A stretch of DNA of 26,979 nt. Origin: an uncultured Collinsella sp. Its GTDB lineage: Bacteria; Actinomycetota; Coriobacteriia; Coriobacteriales; Coriobacteriaceae. The DNA is taken from assembly GCA_902495085.1 (NCBI GenBank), contig CABUWA010000009.1:1-26979 (forward strand), in the 5' to 3' direction. The position numbers and the translations under genes were made by a program. Shown one piece after another: positions 15,823-23,897 of this stretch (within the stretch, counting starts at the first letter, position 1; each line of letters opens with the position of its first letter). The notes beneath the pieces are model-generated. The model was not told the origin of the DNA. It did not search any database and worked only from the letters and a program-made list of their open reading frames with translations.

Positions 15823-17305
15823 GATCCCGCAGGATGAGCTCAACTCCTATCTGTGGAACGCTGCCGTACTGCTGCGCACCCACATCGACGCCGGCTCCTA
15901 CAAGCAATATATCTTCCCCCTGCTCTTCTTCAAGCGAATCTCCGATGTCTACGACGAGGAAACCGCCGAGGCGATCGAGCTCTCTGGGGGCGACGAGGAC
16001 TTTGCCGCGCTTCCCGAGAACCACAGCTTTGCCATTCCGGACGGTGCTCACTGGAAAGACGTCCGCGAGGTCTCGGAAAACGTCGGCAAGGCGATTGTCG
16101 CCGCGTTCCGCTCCATCGAAGCCGCAAACGACGCGAAGCTGCGCGGCATCTTCGGCGATGCGGCATGGACCAACAAGAGGCGCCTCCCGGACCGTCTGCT
16201 CAAGGACCTCATCGAGCACTTTGGAACGAAGACCCTCTCAATTGCCAACTGCCCTGAGGACGAACTGGGCCAGGGCTATGAGTACCTGATTAAGAAGTTT
16301 GCCGACGACTCCGGACACACCGCCCAGGAGTTCTACACCAACCGTACCGTCGTGCACCTCATGACGGAGATGCTGCAACCTAGGCCCGGGGAATCCATCT
16401 ACGACCCGACTTGCGGCAGCGCCGGAATGCTCATCTCGGCTATCTCGCACCTAAAGCAACATGAAGAGGAATGGAGGAACGTTCACGCATACGGGCAGGA
16501 GATCAACCAGCTCTCCTCCGCAATTGCTCGCATGAACCTGTTCCTTCACGGAATAGAGGACTTCGAGATCGTCAACGACGATACGCTCCGCCACCCAGCC
16601 TTCCTCACGGGGAACAGGCTGAGGACCTTTGACATGGTGCTCGCCAATCCGCCATATTCCATCAAGCAGTGGGACCGCGAGGCATTCGCCTCCGACCCCT
16701 ACGGGCGCAACTTCCTCGGCACGCCGCCGCAGGGTCGCGCTGACTACGCATTCATCCAGCACATCCTCAAGAGCATGAATCCGCAGTCGGGCCGCTGCGC
16801 CATTCTCCTCCCTCACGGGATACTGTTCCGCAACGAGGAGTCGAGCATGCGCGAAAAGCTCGTGAAGAGCGATCTGGTTGAAGCGGTCATCGGACTCGGG
16901 GCGAACCTCTTCTTCAACTCGCCCATGGAGGCGTGCGTTCTCGTGTGCCGTAGCGTGAAATCCGAGTCCCGGCGCGGAAAGATCCTTTTTATCGATGCGA
17001 CCGCTGAGGTAACAAGGAAGAACGCGCAGAGCTATCTCGAAGACCAGCACATTGAGAAAATCCTCAGCGCATATAGGTCAGACGAATGCATCGATGGCTT
17101 CTCGGCATATGCCGGACTGGAGCAGATCGAGTCCAACGGCTTCTCGCTATCGATTCCGTTGTATGTCAAGAAAAGCAGCGATGAATCGATGGAAGATGAT
17201 CGCAGCGTAAGGTCATTGGTAAACGATTGGCGAAGCGCTTCGCTCGAAGCCATGAGCCTGCTAAGCTCCGTTGCCACAACCCTCCGTGAAAGCGATGGTG
17301 AGTAG
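15812..17305 (+). CDS. hsdM: Second, divergent HsdM paralogue
   Basis: This 497-aa paralogue aligns with the first HsdM over its whole length (for example LLFFKRISDVYDEE and LPENHSF are shared) but is clearly different. The SAM motif is DPTCGSAG at 198-205, the catalytic motif NPPY at 279-282, and the pre-motif is EFYTNRTVVHLM. Both catalytic motifs are complete, so it should be active. The ATG at 15812 lies within the end of hsdM1, with AAGGGGGG upstream. Two distinct HsdM subunits in one operon suggest a mixed M1-M2-S enzyme, or that each methyltransferase serves different HsdS partners. The half-length hsdS starts one base after its stop codon. Confidence 0.93.
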   Translation: MENRIPQDELNSYLWNAAVLLRTHIDAGSYKQYIFPLLFFKRISDVYDEETAEAIELSGGDEDFAALPENHSFAIPDGAHWKDVREVSENVGKAIVAAFRSIEAANDAKLRGIFGDAAWTNKRRLPDRLLKDLIEHFGTKTLSIANCPEDELGQGYEYLIKKFADDSGHTAQEFYTNRTVVHLMTEMLQPRPGESIYDPTCGSAGMLISAISHLKQHEEEWRNVHAYGQEINQLSSAIARMNLFLHGIEDFEIVNDDTLRHPAFLTGNRLRTFDMVLANPPYSIKQWDREAFASDPYGRNFLGTPPQGRADYAFIQHILKSMNPQSGRCAILLPHGILFRNEESSMREKLVKSDLVEAVIGLGANLFFNSPMEACVLVCRSVKSESRRGKILFIDATAEVTRKNAQSYLEDQHIEKILSAYRSDECIDGFSAYAGLEQIESNGFSLSIPLYVKKSSDESMEDDRSVRSLVNDWRSASLEAMSLLSSVATTLRESDGE

Positions 17306-17306
17306 C

Positions 17307-17846
17307 ATGCCCCGCGTCAGCTTGGGCGACGTCGCCCGTGAAGTGAAGCAGCGAGCACCGGAGGGCGCAGCATGTCCTTCCGTGGGGCTTGAGCATCTCG
17401 ATCCAGATGAAATCGAGCTGAGCCGCTGGAACGAAGACAGAGAAAACACGTTTACGAAGTCGTTCTCCCGTGGGCAGGTGCTCTTCGGTAGGAGGCGTGC
17501 CTACCTCCGCAAAGCAGCGGTCGCACCGTTTGACGGTGTATGCTCAGGAGACATCACAGTCATCGAGGCGAGGGAAACCCTCTCGCCCAGACTCCTGCCG
17601 TTCATTATCCAAAACGAGGCCCTGTTCAAGCATGCCGTTTCCAACTCCGCAGGCTCCCTGTCGCCCCGTGTCAAGTGGCAAAGCCTCGCACAGTTCGAAT
17701 TCAACCTCCCCGCACGTGACCAACAAGAGAAGCTTGCCGATCTGCTCTGGACAGCGCAAGATACGAGAAATCATTACAAGCAACTACTCTCGATCTGCGA
17801 TGACGTCATCAAATCACAATTTAATCGCCGGAGGTGCGCGGCATGA
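17307..17846 (+). CDS. hsdS: Half-length HsdS (one target-recognition domain)
   Basis: This 179-aa protein carries a single HsdS half. It begins MPRVSLGDVAREVKQR, contains VGLEHLDPDEIELSRW (as in the divergent hsdS) and ends in DDVIKSQF at 165-172 followed by the unrelated tail NRRRCAA. The break falls exactly at recombination site D. The ATG at 17307 follows a weak GGTGA site; the gene is coupled to hsdM2, and its stop overlaps the next start in ATGA. It could act as a dimer of half-subunits, as known for some truncated HsdS proteins. It could also be a stored 5' cassette: recombination of D with E would join it in frame to the downstream second half. Confidence 0.85.
   Translation: MPRVSLGDVAREVKQRAPEGAACPSVGLEHLDPDEIELSRWNEDRENTFTKSFSRGQVLFGRRRAYLRKAAVAPFDGVCSGDITVIEARETLSPRLLPFIIQNEALFKHAVSNSAGSLSPRVKWQSLAQFEFNLPARDQQEKLADLLWTAQDTRNHYKQLLSICDDVIKSQFNRRRCAA
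17811..17822 (+). repeat. hsdS recombination site D (AAATCACAATTT)
   Basis: It encodes KSQF at the end of the half hsdS and also lies 20 bases before the next hsdS ATG. Its left flank resembles mid-gene sites B and E, its right flank the upstream site C, so it is a hybrid junction. Confidence 0.8.
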
Positions 17847-18988
17847 CGAAATACTGTTTCAGCGATCTCGTTCGCAACTGTAAAGAGAAAATTGACCGCG
17901 ACAACAACCCGTACGAGTATTTTGTTGCAGGCGATCATATGGAGACGGAGCGTCCGCGACTCACAATGCGCGGCAGATTCGATGAATCTGATGTCGGACC
18001 CGCCTTTATCAGACTGTTCAGATCTGGGCAAGTGCTCTATGGTTCGAGGCGTACCTATCTCAAGAAGGTTTCGGTGCCGGATTTCGATGGGATAACGTCA
18101 AATGTAACCTTCGTCCTTGAAACGAAGGACGAAGAAATACTTCCACAGAGGCTGCTTCCCTTCATCCTGCTTTCCGATCAGTTCACGGCATATTCCATTG
18201 GCAAGTCTAAGGGGTCAACAAACCCTTATGTCCTCTTCTCCGATCTCGCGGAATTCGAAATTGATCTGCCCGGCAAGGATAGAGTTGCCGAGATTGCAGA
18301 CATCATGTGCGCAGCCGAAGAAGTCAAAGAGCGCTATCGCTCGCTGCTTGCTACCTGCGACGACGTTGTCAAATCACAATTTGTCGAGATGTTTAGCGAT
18401 GGGGGCTTCCCTAGGCGTTCCCTTTCTAGTTTGTCTACTTCCATGCAGAACGGGCTATCTCCGTCAAAAGCAGGAATACACCGCGCCAAGGTGCTGACCC
18501 TGTCCGCCATCACCCAAGGAAGCTTCGATGAGTCTGCTTGGAAGGAGGGCGCTTTCAAGGACGACCCTTCGTTAGACAAACGCGTCTCCGGTGGTTGTTA
18601 TTATGTTTGTCGAGGAAACGGCAATCGCAGCCTTGTTGGCACGGGGGAATTCGCCCCTTCATCAATCCCCGACCTTGTTTTTCCCGACACCATGATCGAG
18701 GTTAGGGTTAAACAAGGGGAGGTGCTGCCCGCGTATTTAACGATTGCCTGGAAGCAACCTTTCACGCGCGATCAAATTGAACGTTCTGCCAAAACTACGA
18801 ACGGGACGTACAAGATTAACCAAAAGGCGCTTGGCGAAGTTGAGATACCCGTGCCCTCGCTCTCTCTTCAGCAAGAGTTCGCCTCCTTCGTCGCCGAGGT
18901 CGACAAATCGAAATTTGCCATACAAAAGGCACTCGACGAGCTGAACGCAACGACTAAGAAAATCCTCAACCAAGAACTTGGACTCTGA
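17843..18988 (+). CDS. hsdS: Type I specificity subunit HsdS, full-length copy linked to hsdR
   Basis: This 381-aa HsdS has two target-recognition halves separated by DDVVKSQFVEMFSDGG (KSQF at 177-180). The second half ends in VDKSKF (355-358) and is followed by a helical tail ALDELNATTKKILNQELGL that the divergent copy lacks. This is the copy in normal operon position, so it should set the current specificity together with HsdM. The ATG at 17843 has GGAGG 8 bases upstream and overlaps the stop of the half hsdS. The hsdR start follows one base after its stop. The target sequence cannot be predicted from this reading. Confidence 0.92.
   Translation: MTKYCFSDLVRNCKEKIDRDNNPYEYFVAGDHMETERPRLTMRGRFDESDVGPAFIRLFRSGQVLYGSRRTYLKKVSVPDFDGITSNVTFVLETKDEEILPQRLLPFILLSDQFTAYSIGKSKGSTNPYVLFSDLAEFEIDLPGKDRVAEIADIMCAAEEVKERYRSLLATCDDVVKSQFVEMFSDGGFPRRSLSSLSTSMQNGLSPSKAGIHRAKVLTLSAITQGSFDESAWKEGAFKDDPSLDKRVSGGCYYVCRGNGNRSLVGTGEFAPSSIPDLVFPDTMIEVRVKQGEVLPAYLTIAWKQPFTRDQIERSAKTTNGTYKINQKALGEVEIPVPSLSLQQEFASFVAEVDKSKFAIQKALDELNATTKKILNQELGL
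18371..18382 (+). repeat. hsdS recombination site E (AAATCACAATTT, mid-gene)
   Basis: It encodes KSQF between the two halves of the full hsdS. It is inverted relative to B and C and in direct orientation with D. Confidence 0.8.
18899..18916 (+). repeat. hsdS recombination site F (3' type, AAATCGAAATTT)
   Basis: A perfect 18-bp inverted copy of site A, encoding KSKF just before the C-terminal tail of the full hsdS. Confidence 0.8.
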
Positions 18989-18989
18989 G

Positions 18990-21896
18990 ATGTTTAACGA
19001 AGGCACGCTCGAACAGATGGGCATCGACGCCCTCGCTAAGATCGGATGGAATTACGTTCCCGCCGAAGAGCTCCCCCGACGGCACACGGACGTCATGGTC
19101 GAGCCGATGGTCAAGAGCGCGCTCGTTCGCCTCAACCCGGAAATCGCAGAGGATCCCGACCGCGCCGACGAGATCATCTACCGTCTGAGAGCCCTCATCC
19201 AATCTACAAGTGCGCACAATCTGGTGTCGACGAACGAGAGGTTTAAGAAGCTCGTCTTCGAAGAGAACTCCTTCCCTTACGGAGAGAATGGCAGGATGGT
19301 GCCCATCCGCTTCTTCGGTACCGCCATAGATGGCGACCTCGACAAGAACGAGTATGTGGTGACCAACCAGTACGTCTACCCGCAGGAGCAGGGCGGAAAG
19401 CGCCTTGATATGGTCCTTCTCGTCAACGGATTCCCCCTCGTTGTCGGGGAGTTCAAGACGCCTGTGCGCGACTCGATCACCTGGCTCGATGGCGCGGGCG
19501 ACATCGCCGATTACGAAAAGAGCATCCCCCAGATGTTCGCCTGCAACGTCCTCAGCTTCGCGAGTGAGGGCAAATGCTACCGCTACGGCTCCGTGAACAT
19601 GCCTATCGAGATGTGGGGGCCTTGGCACGAAGGCGAAAACAGGTCCGAGGGCACTTTCATAGACGTGCAGAGGAGCATGACGTCCATGCTCAGCCCCGCG
19701 AACGTGATGGACATCTTCCAGTTCTTCACGCTGTTCTCTACCGACAAGAAGCATCGCCGAATCAAGATCATCTGTCGCTACCAGCAGTTCGAAGGGGCGA
19801 ATCTTATCGTCAGCCGCGTCCGAGCGGGCTATCCCAAGAAGGGTCTGATCTGGCACTTCCAAGGTTCGGGGAAATCCCTGCTTATGGTTTTCGCGGCACA
19901 GAAGCTGAGGATGGTGCCAGAGCTCAAGAACCCGACCGTTGTCATAGTTGACGATCGGATCGACTTGGAGACGCAGATTACGGGAACCTTCAACGCATCC
20001 GATATTCCCAACATGGCAAGCGCTGGCAGCAAGGAAGAGCTCGAGTCCTTCTTCAGGGGCGACATGCGCAAGATACTCATCACGACGATCTTCAAGTTCG
20101 GCGAGGTAACCGAAGCCCTTAATGAGCGCAGCAACATCATCCTCATGGTCGATGAGGCGCACCGCACCCAAGAGGGAGACCTCGGAGAGAAAATGCGGAT
20201 CGCGCTGCCGAACGCGTTCTTCTTCGGCCTAACCGGCACGCCGATCAACCGGACCGACAAGAACACGTTTCACACCTTCGGTGCGCCTGAAGACAAATCC
20301 GGTTACATGAGCCGCTATTCCTTCGCCGACTCCATCCGAGACCACGCGACCCTGCCGCTCCACTTCGAGACGGTCCCTGTCGAACTCCATGTTAATCAGG
20401 AGATCGTTGACTCCGCTTTCGCCGAGATGACCAAGGAGCTAAGCAAGGAGGACAAAGCCGAGCTCACCCGCAGGGTTAAGATTGAGGCCGTGATGAAGGC
20501 TCCCGACCGCATCCGGAAGGTCTGCGAGCACATCGCCCATCATTTCAAAACCAAGGTGGAGCCGGATGGGTTCAAGGCGCAAGTTGTCTGCTACGACCGA
20601 GAGTGCTGCCTGCTCTACAAGAAGGAGCTTGACCAGCTCCTCGGGGTAGACGCCTCGACGATAGTCATGGATACGAACAACGACAAAGAGGACCGGTACA
20701 AGGCTTATAGGCGGGATCGCGATGCCGAGGAGAAGCTTCTCGACCGTTTCAGAAACCCGGATGATCCCCTCAAGATTCTCATCGTCACAGCAAAGCTGCT
20801 GACGGGCTTCGATGCCCCTATCCTTCAGACGCAGTATCTCGACAAGCCCCTGCGCGATCATACGCTTCTACAGGCAATCTGCCGCACGAACCGAGTTTAT
20901 AACGACAAGAAGTCCTTTGGCCTCATCGTCGACTATATCGGTCTATTTGACAACGTAGCCAAATCGCTGCACTTCGACGAGAAAGAGGTGCAGACGGTAA
21001 TCACCAATATCGAGGAGGTGAAGAAGGAGCTTCCTCGCCTCATCCACACCTGCTTGTCATACTTTCCGGGCATCACCAGCCGCGATACGGATTGGGAGAC
21101 GCTGCTCAGAGCCCAACAGTGCCTGCCCTCGACGAAGGTCAAAGATGCGTTCGGTGCCGACTTCTCAGTACTCAACCGCGTATGGGAAGCGTTGTCGCCA
21201 GATCCGTGCCTCGCCCCATACAAGCGCGACTTCATATGGCTCTCGCAGATTTACGAATCCGTGAGACCCGTGGACAACCGTGGAAAGCTCATATGGGCGT
21301 CGCTCGGCCCCAAAACAATCGAGCTCGTGCATCAGAACATTACTGTCGAAGGAGTTCATGACGACGGAGACATCCTTGAGCTCTCGGAAGAGATAATCGA
21401 GCACTTCATCAACGATGGCAAGAAGGTCGAGCATGTCACCAGAAAACTGGAGATAGATCTTGTCGCACGCATACGAAAGCACGACAAGAACGGAAAGTTC
21501 CAAAAGCTGGGAGAACGCCTAGAGGACCTGCGCGAACGACACGAGCAGGGGCTGATCAACAGCGTGGAATTTCTTAAGATGCTCATCGACCTTGCCAAAG
21601 AAGCAAGGGCAGCGGAGAGGGAGGTCGTCCCCGAGGAAGAGGAGGACAAGGGCAAGGCGGCGCTAACCGAACTCTTCAACGGTGTGAAAAACAGAGAGAC
21701 GCCGATAATCGTTCAGAACGTGGTAAACGATATCGACGAGATTGTGAAAGTCACTCGCTTTGAGGGGTGGCAAGCGACAACGGCGGGAGTCAAAGAGATT
21801 AAGAAGCAGCTTCGGACGATTCTTTGGATGCGGTACAAGCTGAAGGACCAAGACCTTTTCGATAAGGCATACGCTTACGTAGAGATGTATTACTGA
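18990..21896 (+). CDS. hsdR: Type I restriction endonuclease subunit HsdR
   Basis: This 968-aa protein has the standard HsdR order. An N-terminal PD-(D/E)xK nuclease is seen as RLDMVLL (Asp140) and VVGEFKTP (Glu154, Lys156). The translocase motor follows: Walker A FQGSGKS near 290-296, DEAH at about 389-392, LTGTP at about 416-420, and motif VI in QAICRTNRVY. The C-terminal helical part for binding the methylase core follows. HsdR pumps unmethylated DNA past the M2S core and cuts it at a distance. All motifs are intact. The ATG at 18990 is one base after the hsdS stop with no good ribosome site, so it depends on translational coupling. If the locus inverts, its supply of transcript would change. 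Confidence 0.95.
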   Translation: MFNEGTLEQMGIDALAKIGWNYVPAEELPRRHTDVMVEPMVKSALVRLNPEIAEDPDRADEIIYRLRALIQSTSAHNLVSTNERFKKLVFEENSFPYGENGRMVPIRFFGTAIDGDLDKNEYVVTNQYVYPQEQGGKRLDMVLLVNGFPLVVGEFKTPVRDSITWLDGAGDIADYEKSIPQMFACNVLSFASEGKCYRYGSVNMPIEMWGPWHEGENRSEGTFIDVQRSMTSMLSPANVMDIFQFFTLFSTDKKHRRIKIICRYQQFEGANLIVSRVRAGYPKKGLIWHFQGSGKSLLMVFAAQKLRMVPELKNPTVVIVDDRIDLETQITGTFNASDIPNMASAGSKEELESFFRGDMRKILITTIFKFGEVTEALNERSNIILMVDEAHRTQEGDLGEKMRIALPNAFFFGLTGTPINRTDKNTFHTFGAPEDKSGYMSRYSFADSIRDHATLPLHFETVPVELHVNQEIVDSAFAEMTKELSKEDKAELTRRVKIEAVMKAPDRIRKVCEHIAHHFKTKVEPDGFKAQVVCYDRECCLLYKKELDQLLGVDASTIVMDTNNDKEDRYKAYRRDRDAEEKLLDRFRNPDDPLKILIVTAKLLTGFDAPILQTQYLDKPLRDHTLLQAICRTNRVYNDKKSFGLIVDYIGLFDNVAKSLHFDEKEVQTVITNIEEVKKELPRLIHTCLSYFPGITSRDTDWETLLRAQQCLPSTKVKDAFGADFSVLNRVWEALSPDPCLAPYKRDFIWLSQIYESVRPVDNRGKLIWASLGPKTIELVHQNITVEGVHDDGDILELSEEIIEHFINDGKKVEHVTRKLEIDLVARIRKHDKNGKFQKLGERLEDLRERHEQGLINSVEFLKMLIDLAKEARAAEREVVPEEEEDKGKAALTELFNGVKNRETPIIVQNVVNDIDEIVKVTRFEGWQATTAGVKEIKKQLRTILWMRYKLKDQDLFDKAYAYVEMYY

Positions 21897-21915
21897 GGAT
21901 GTGGCGCGATGAACT

Positions 21916-22056
21916 TTGCTCCAGCGCAATGTTGACTTGCCATTTCGTGATGGCGTTGTAAAACTTGAGCTCGCGCCCTCTTTCATTCCGCAGAATGAGA
22001 GCATGGAGAATATGCTGATGGTAGCTACCGCTCCCGTATCGAACCGATGGCGATAG
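21916..22056 (+). pseudogene. Possible gene remnant after hsdR
   Basis: An open stretch of 46 codons contains VDLPFRDGVVKLELAPSFIP and MENMLMVATAP, which looks like real protein composition. It has only a TTG start and no ribosome binding site, and ends at TAG 22054-22056. It may be the last piece of a gene lost downstream of hsdR. No family is recognised, and chance is not excluded. Confidence 0.25.
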
Positions 22057-22066
22057 TCGAGGAGGT

Positions 22067-22441
22067 TTATTCGACCTTCAGCCGTACGTTATAGCCCCTC
22101 TTCCTCAGCTTATGTGCAGCGCATTCACGATGGCGGCCGTCGGCGGGACCATGCGTAAGATACCTCTGATCTCCAGAAATCAACCGCCATGCAAGGTAGG
22201 CGCAATAGGGCTCTTCGTATTCATGCCTATGAACGTGCGGGTCTACACCTTCTTTCAGCTCTGCGTCGCTCCATGATTCGACGGGGCATATCCCATTCAT
22301 GAGCAGCGAGCATTCATATGTATCGAAATCGAACCCCTCTTCAGCTTTCGTGTGCTCCGGTCCCTCCCTACGGGTGCCGCCGGCACACGGTTTATCGAAT
22401 GCATCAAGCAGCTGCCTTAATCTGGTCAGCGCGTTAATCAT
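22067..22441 (-). CDS. Hypothetical protein, last gene of the replication-like operon
   Basis: This 124-aa protein begins MINALTRLRQLLDAFDKPCAGG and has Cys and His scattered in its second half (for example CPVESW, DPHVHRHEYEEPYCAYLAW and RECAAHKL), ending KRGYNVRLKVE. It is not recognised. The ATG at 22441 overlaps the end of the DnaC-like gene by 8 bases, a sign of coupling, so it may serve the same replication or maintenance function. The Cys/His content could bind a metal, but no standard finger is seen. Downstream is a weak GTCGA/TCGAC hairpin. Confidence 0.65.
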   Translation of the reverse strand: MINALTRLRQLLDAFDKPCAGGTRREGPEHTKAEEGFDFDTYECSLLMNGICPVESWSDAELKEGVDPHVHRHEYEEPYCAYLAWRLISGDQRYLTHGPADGRHRECAAHKLRKRGYNVRLKVE

Positions 22442-23156
22442 GGCTATGTCCTTTGCTTTGCGCGCTCTGGATGCCGCTTAGGCTGACACAGTTTAGTTTT
22501 TCGGCAGATGGAACTACCAGCAAGTCCACTAGGTCCGTTCGGACCCTATCGGTAACGCGACGTTTGAGGGAGCTCCATTCCAGCTCCGAGGTGACGATTG
22601 TATAGCCGCACGCCGTGCGAGACCTCTCCCTCAGGATTTCCTCCAACGCGGGTGAGCCCTTTGGGCGCTCGACAAGCTCGTCGAGTCCATGCAGCACGAG
22701 AATATCCGCGTTCTTTACACCCGCAAGCAACGCAGAGCGGGAGTCCGCCCCGTATAGGGGTAGGGAAAAGACCTTATCAATAAGCTCCGGCACATCGATG
22801 AATGTCCTCGTCGCATTCCACCTATTCGATGCTTTGCGAGTGGCAAGCGCCGCAGCCATTGCCCCCCGATACCTATCGCCCCCTCCAACAAGAATGAGAC
22901 CGGCCGCACCGTTTTCGAGGGCAGGGAGAACACCAGAGCCTCTTTTCAGAATTCCCACGGCAGCCTCTTCATAGCGCTGTGGGAGATGCTTCATCGGCAC
23001 TCCTAGAAGCTTTAGATCTTCAAGGGTCGCAGCCCCTTTCATCGCCTTCAGCTTGAGCCTGCCGATCGATCCCTCGGGAGACGATTCGCCCATCCTTGCT
23101 CGCAGTTCTTCGAGCTCATTCTTGCTGATTTTATTCTTCACGTTAATTATGCCCAC
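22434..23156 (-). CDS. DnaC/IstB-like AAA protein with a degenerate P-loop
   Basis: This 240-aa protein follows the DnaC/DnaI/IstB plan: an N-terminal part with LGVPMKHLPQRYEEA (about 51-65), a strand-loop-helix at 87-107, RTFIDVPELIDKVFSL (117-132), ADILVLHGLDEL in the Walker B position (150-161), and TIVTSE with an arginine-rich end (186-206) in the sensor positions. The Walker A loop, however, reads VGGGDRYRGAM with no Lys-Ser/Thr, and Walker B lacks the Asp-Asp pair. It is therefore unlikely to bind or hydrolyse ATP in the usual way. It follows a winged-helix initiator-like gene, the classic initiator/helicase-loader pair. GTG 23156 has AGGAG 8 bases upstream, overlapping the stop of the previous gene. 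Confidence 0.65.
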   Translation of the reverse strand: MGIINVKNKISKNELEELRARMGESSPEGSIGRLKLKAMKGAATLEDLKLLGVPMKHLPQRYEEAAVGILKRGSGVLPALENGAAGLILVGGGDRYRGAMAAALATRKASNRWNATRTFIDVPELIDKVFSLPLYGADSRSALLAGVKNADILVLHGLDELVERPKGSPALEEILRERSRTACGYTIVTSELEWSSLKRRVTDRVRTDLVDLLVVPSAEKLNCVSLSGIQSAQSKGHSHD

Positions 23157-23165
23157 GACATACTC

Positions 23166-23696
23166 CTACGGGTCGAGAAGGACTGCCTTGGCAGATTCGT
23201 TGTTCGGGAGATTCTTGTTTTCCATCCGTTCTTTATGCGCATCTTGGGAGATGCAGCGCTGCGTCCCGTGCGAAGCGGACCGGCATCTGGGAAGATGCGG
23301 CGTCTGCTTCTCGGGAGAGGCGCTGTCGCTTGCCTCGTCGGCATGATGTATCTCGGCGGATGCGGCATCGTTAAGGTTCCACAGGTCGAGTAGGAGAAGG
23401 TGTCTGCGGCTGCCAATCGTTGCGATGGCACCCTTCTTGCGAAGCGAGGTCAGGGCCTTTCGCACATTGTTTGGGGCTATGCCGGTGTCAGCCGCAATCT
23501 GCCCATCGCTTCCCGAGACCAGGACTATTCGTCCGTTGTCATCGATTGCTTGATAACACATGAGGTTCATGAGGACGGCGCGCTCGTAGAGGCTTAGGCC
23601 GGCAGCTTTGCATCGTGCGGAGAAATCGCAGGGGATGCGGGCGTATCGCTTTCCTTCTGGCGGGCTGAAGACCTTTGGGACGGGAATGCTGGTCAT
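23166..23696 (-). CDS. Winged-helix replication initiator-like protein
   Basis: This 176-aa protein has an N-terminal winged-helix region (about 20-110): LSLYERAVLMNLMCYQA, then IAADTGIAPNNVRKALTSLRKKGAI, typical of phage and plasmid replication proteins and of DnaD/RepA-type initiators. The tail is polar and Ser/His-rich, probably disordered. The ATG at 23696 has AGGAG 9 bases upstream, overlapping the end of the excisionase-like gene. Together with the DnaC-like gene it looks like a replication module that could help the excised circle persist. It could instead be a transcription regulator. Confidence 0.65.
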   Translation of the reverse strand: MTSIPVPKVFSPPEGKRYARIPCDFSARCKAAGLSLYERAVLMNLMCYQAIDDNGRIVLVSGSDGQIAADTGIAPNNVRKALTSLRKKGAIATIGSRRHLLLLDLWNLNDAASAEIHHADEASDSASPEKQTPHLPRCRSASHGTQRCISQDAHKERMENKNLPNNESAKAVLLDP

Positions 23697-23699
23697 TGC

Positions 23700-23897
23700 T
23701 TACATCTCCTGGGCATCTAGGAATTCGTCTACCCAAGCACGGCGAATGCGATAGTAGCGCCCGCATCGAATGGCTCGAATCTTCCCCTCGCGGATGTATG
23801 CACATACAGTCTTTGGGTGCAGACCGAGAAATTCGGCGACTTCACGCACGTCCATGACATCGCGAGTTAATTGCGTGCCCGTCTCATGGTTTGCCAC
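23700..23897 (-). CDS. Excisionase-like helix-turn-helix protein (HTH_17 / MerR-type)
   Basis: This 65-aa protein is almost entirely a helix-turn-helix: MDVREVAEFLGLHPKTVCAYIREGKIRAIRCGRYYRIRRAWVDEFL. This is the pattern of excisionase-family proteins (BldC/Xis-like). These bend DNA at att sites to favour excision, or act as regulators. The start is GTG at 23897 with GAGG 7 bases upstream; an internal ATG at residue 15 is possible. It is the first gene of the minus-strand operon with the initiator-like gene, a usual position for a gene controlling excision. Confidence 0.75.
   Translation of the reverse strand: MANHETGTQLTRDVMDVREVAEFLGLHPKTVCAYIREGKIRAIRCGRYYRIRRAWVDEFLDAQEM

Noticed and set aside
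13119..18916. That the hsdS repeats only reflect the conserved protein motif KSxF
   Set aside because: Site C is outside any gene, nucleotide identity includes third codon positions and flanks, and the divergent hsdS changes its C-terminus exactly at site A.
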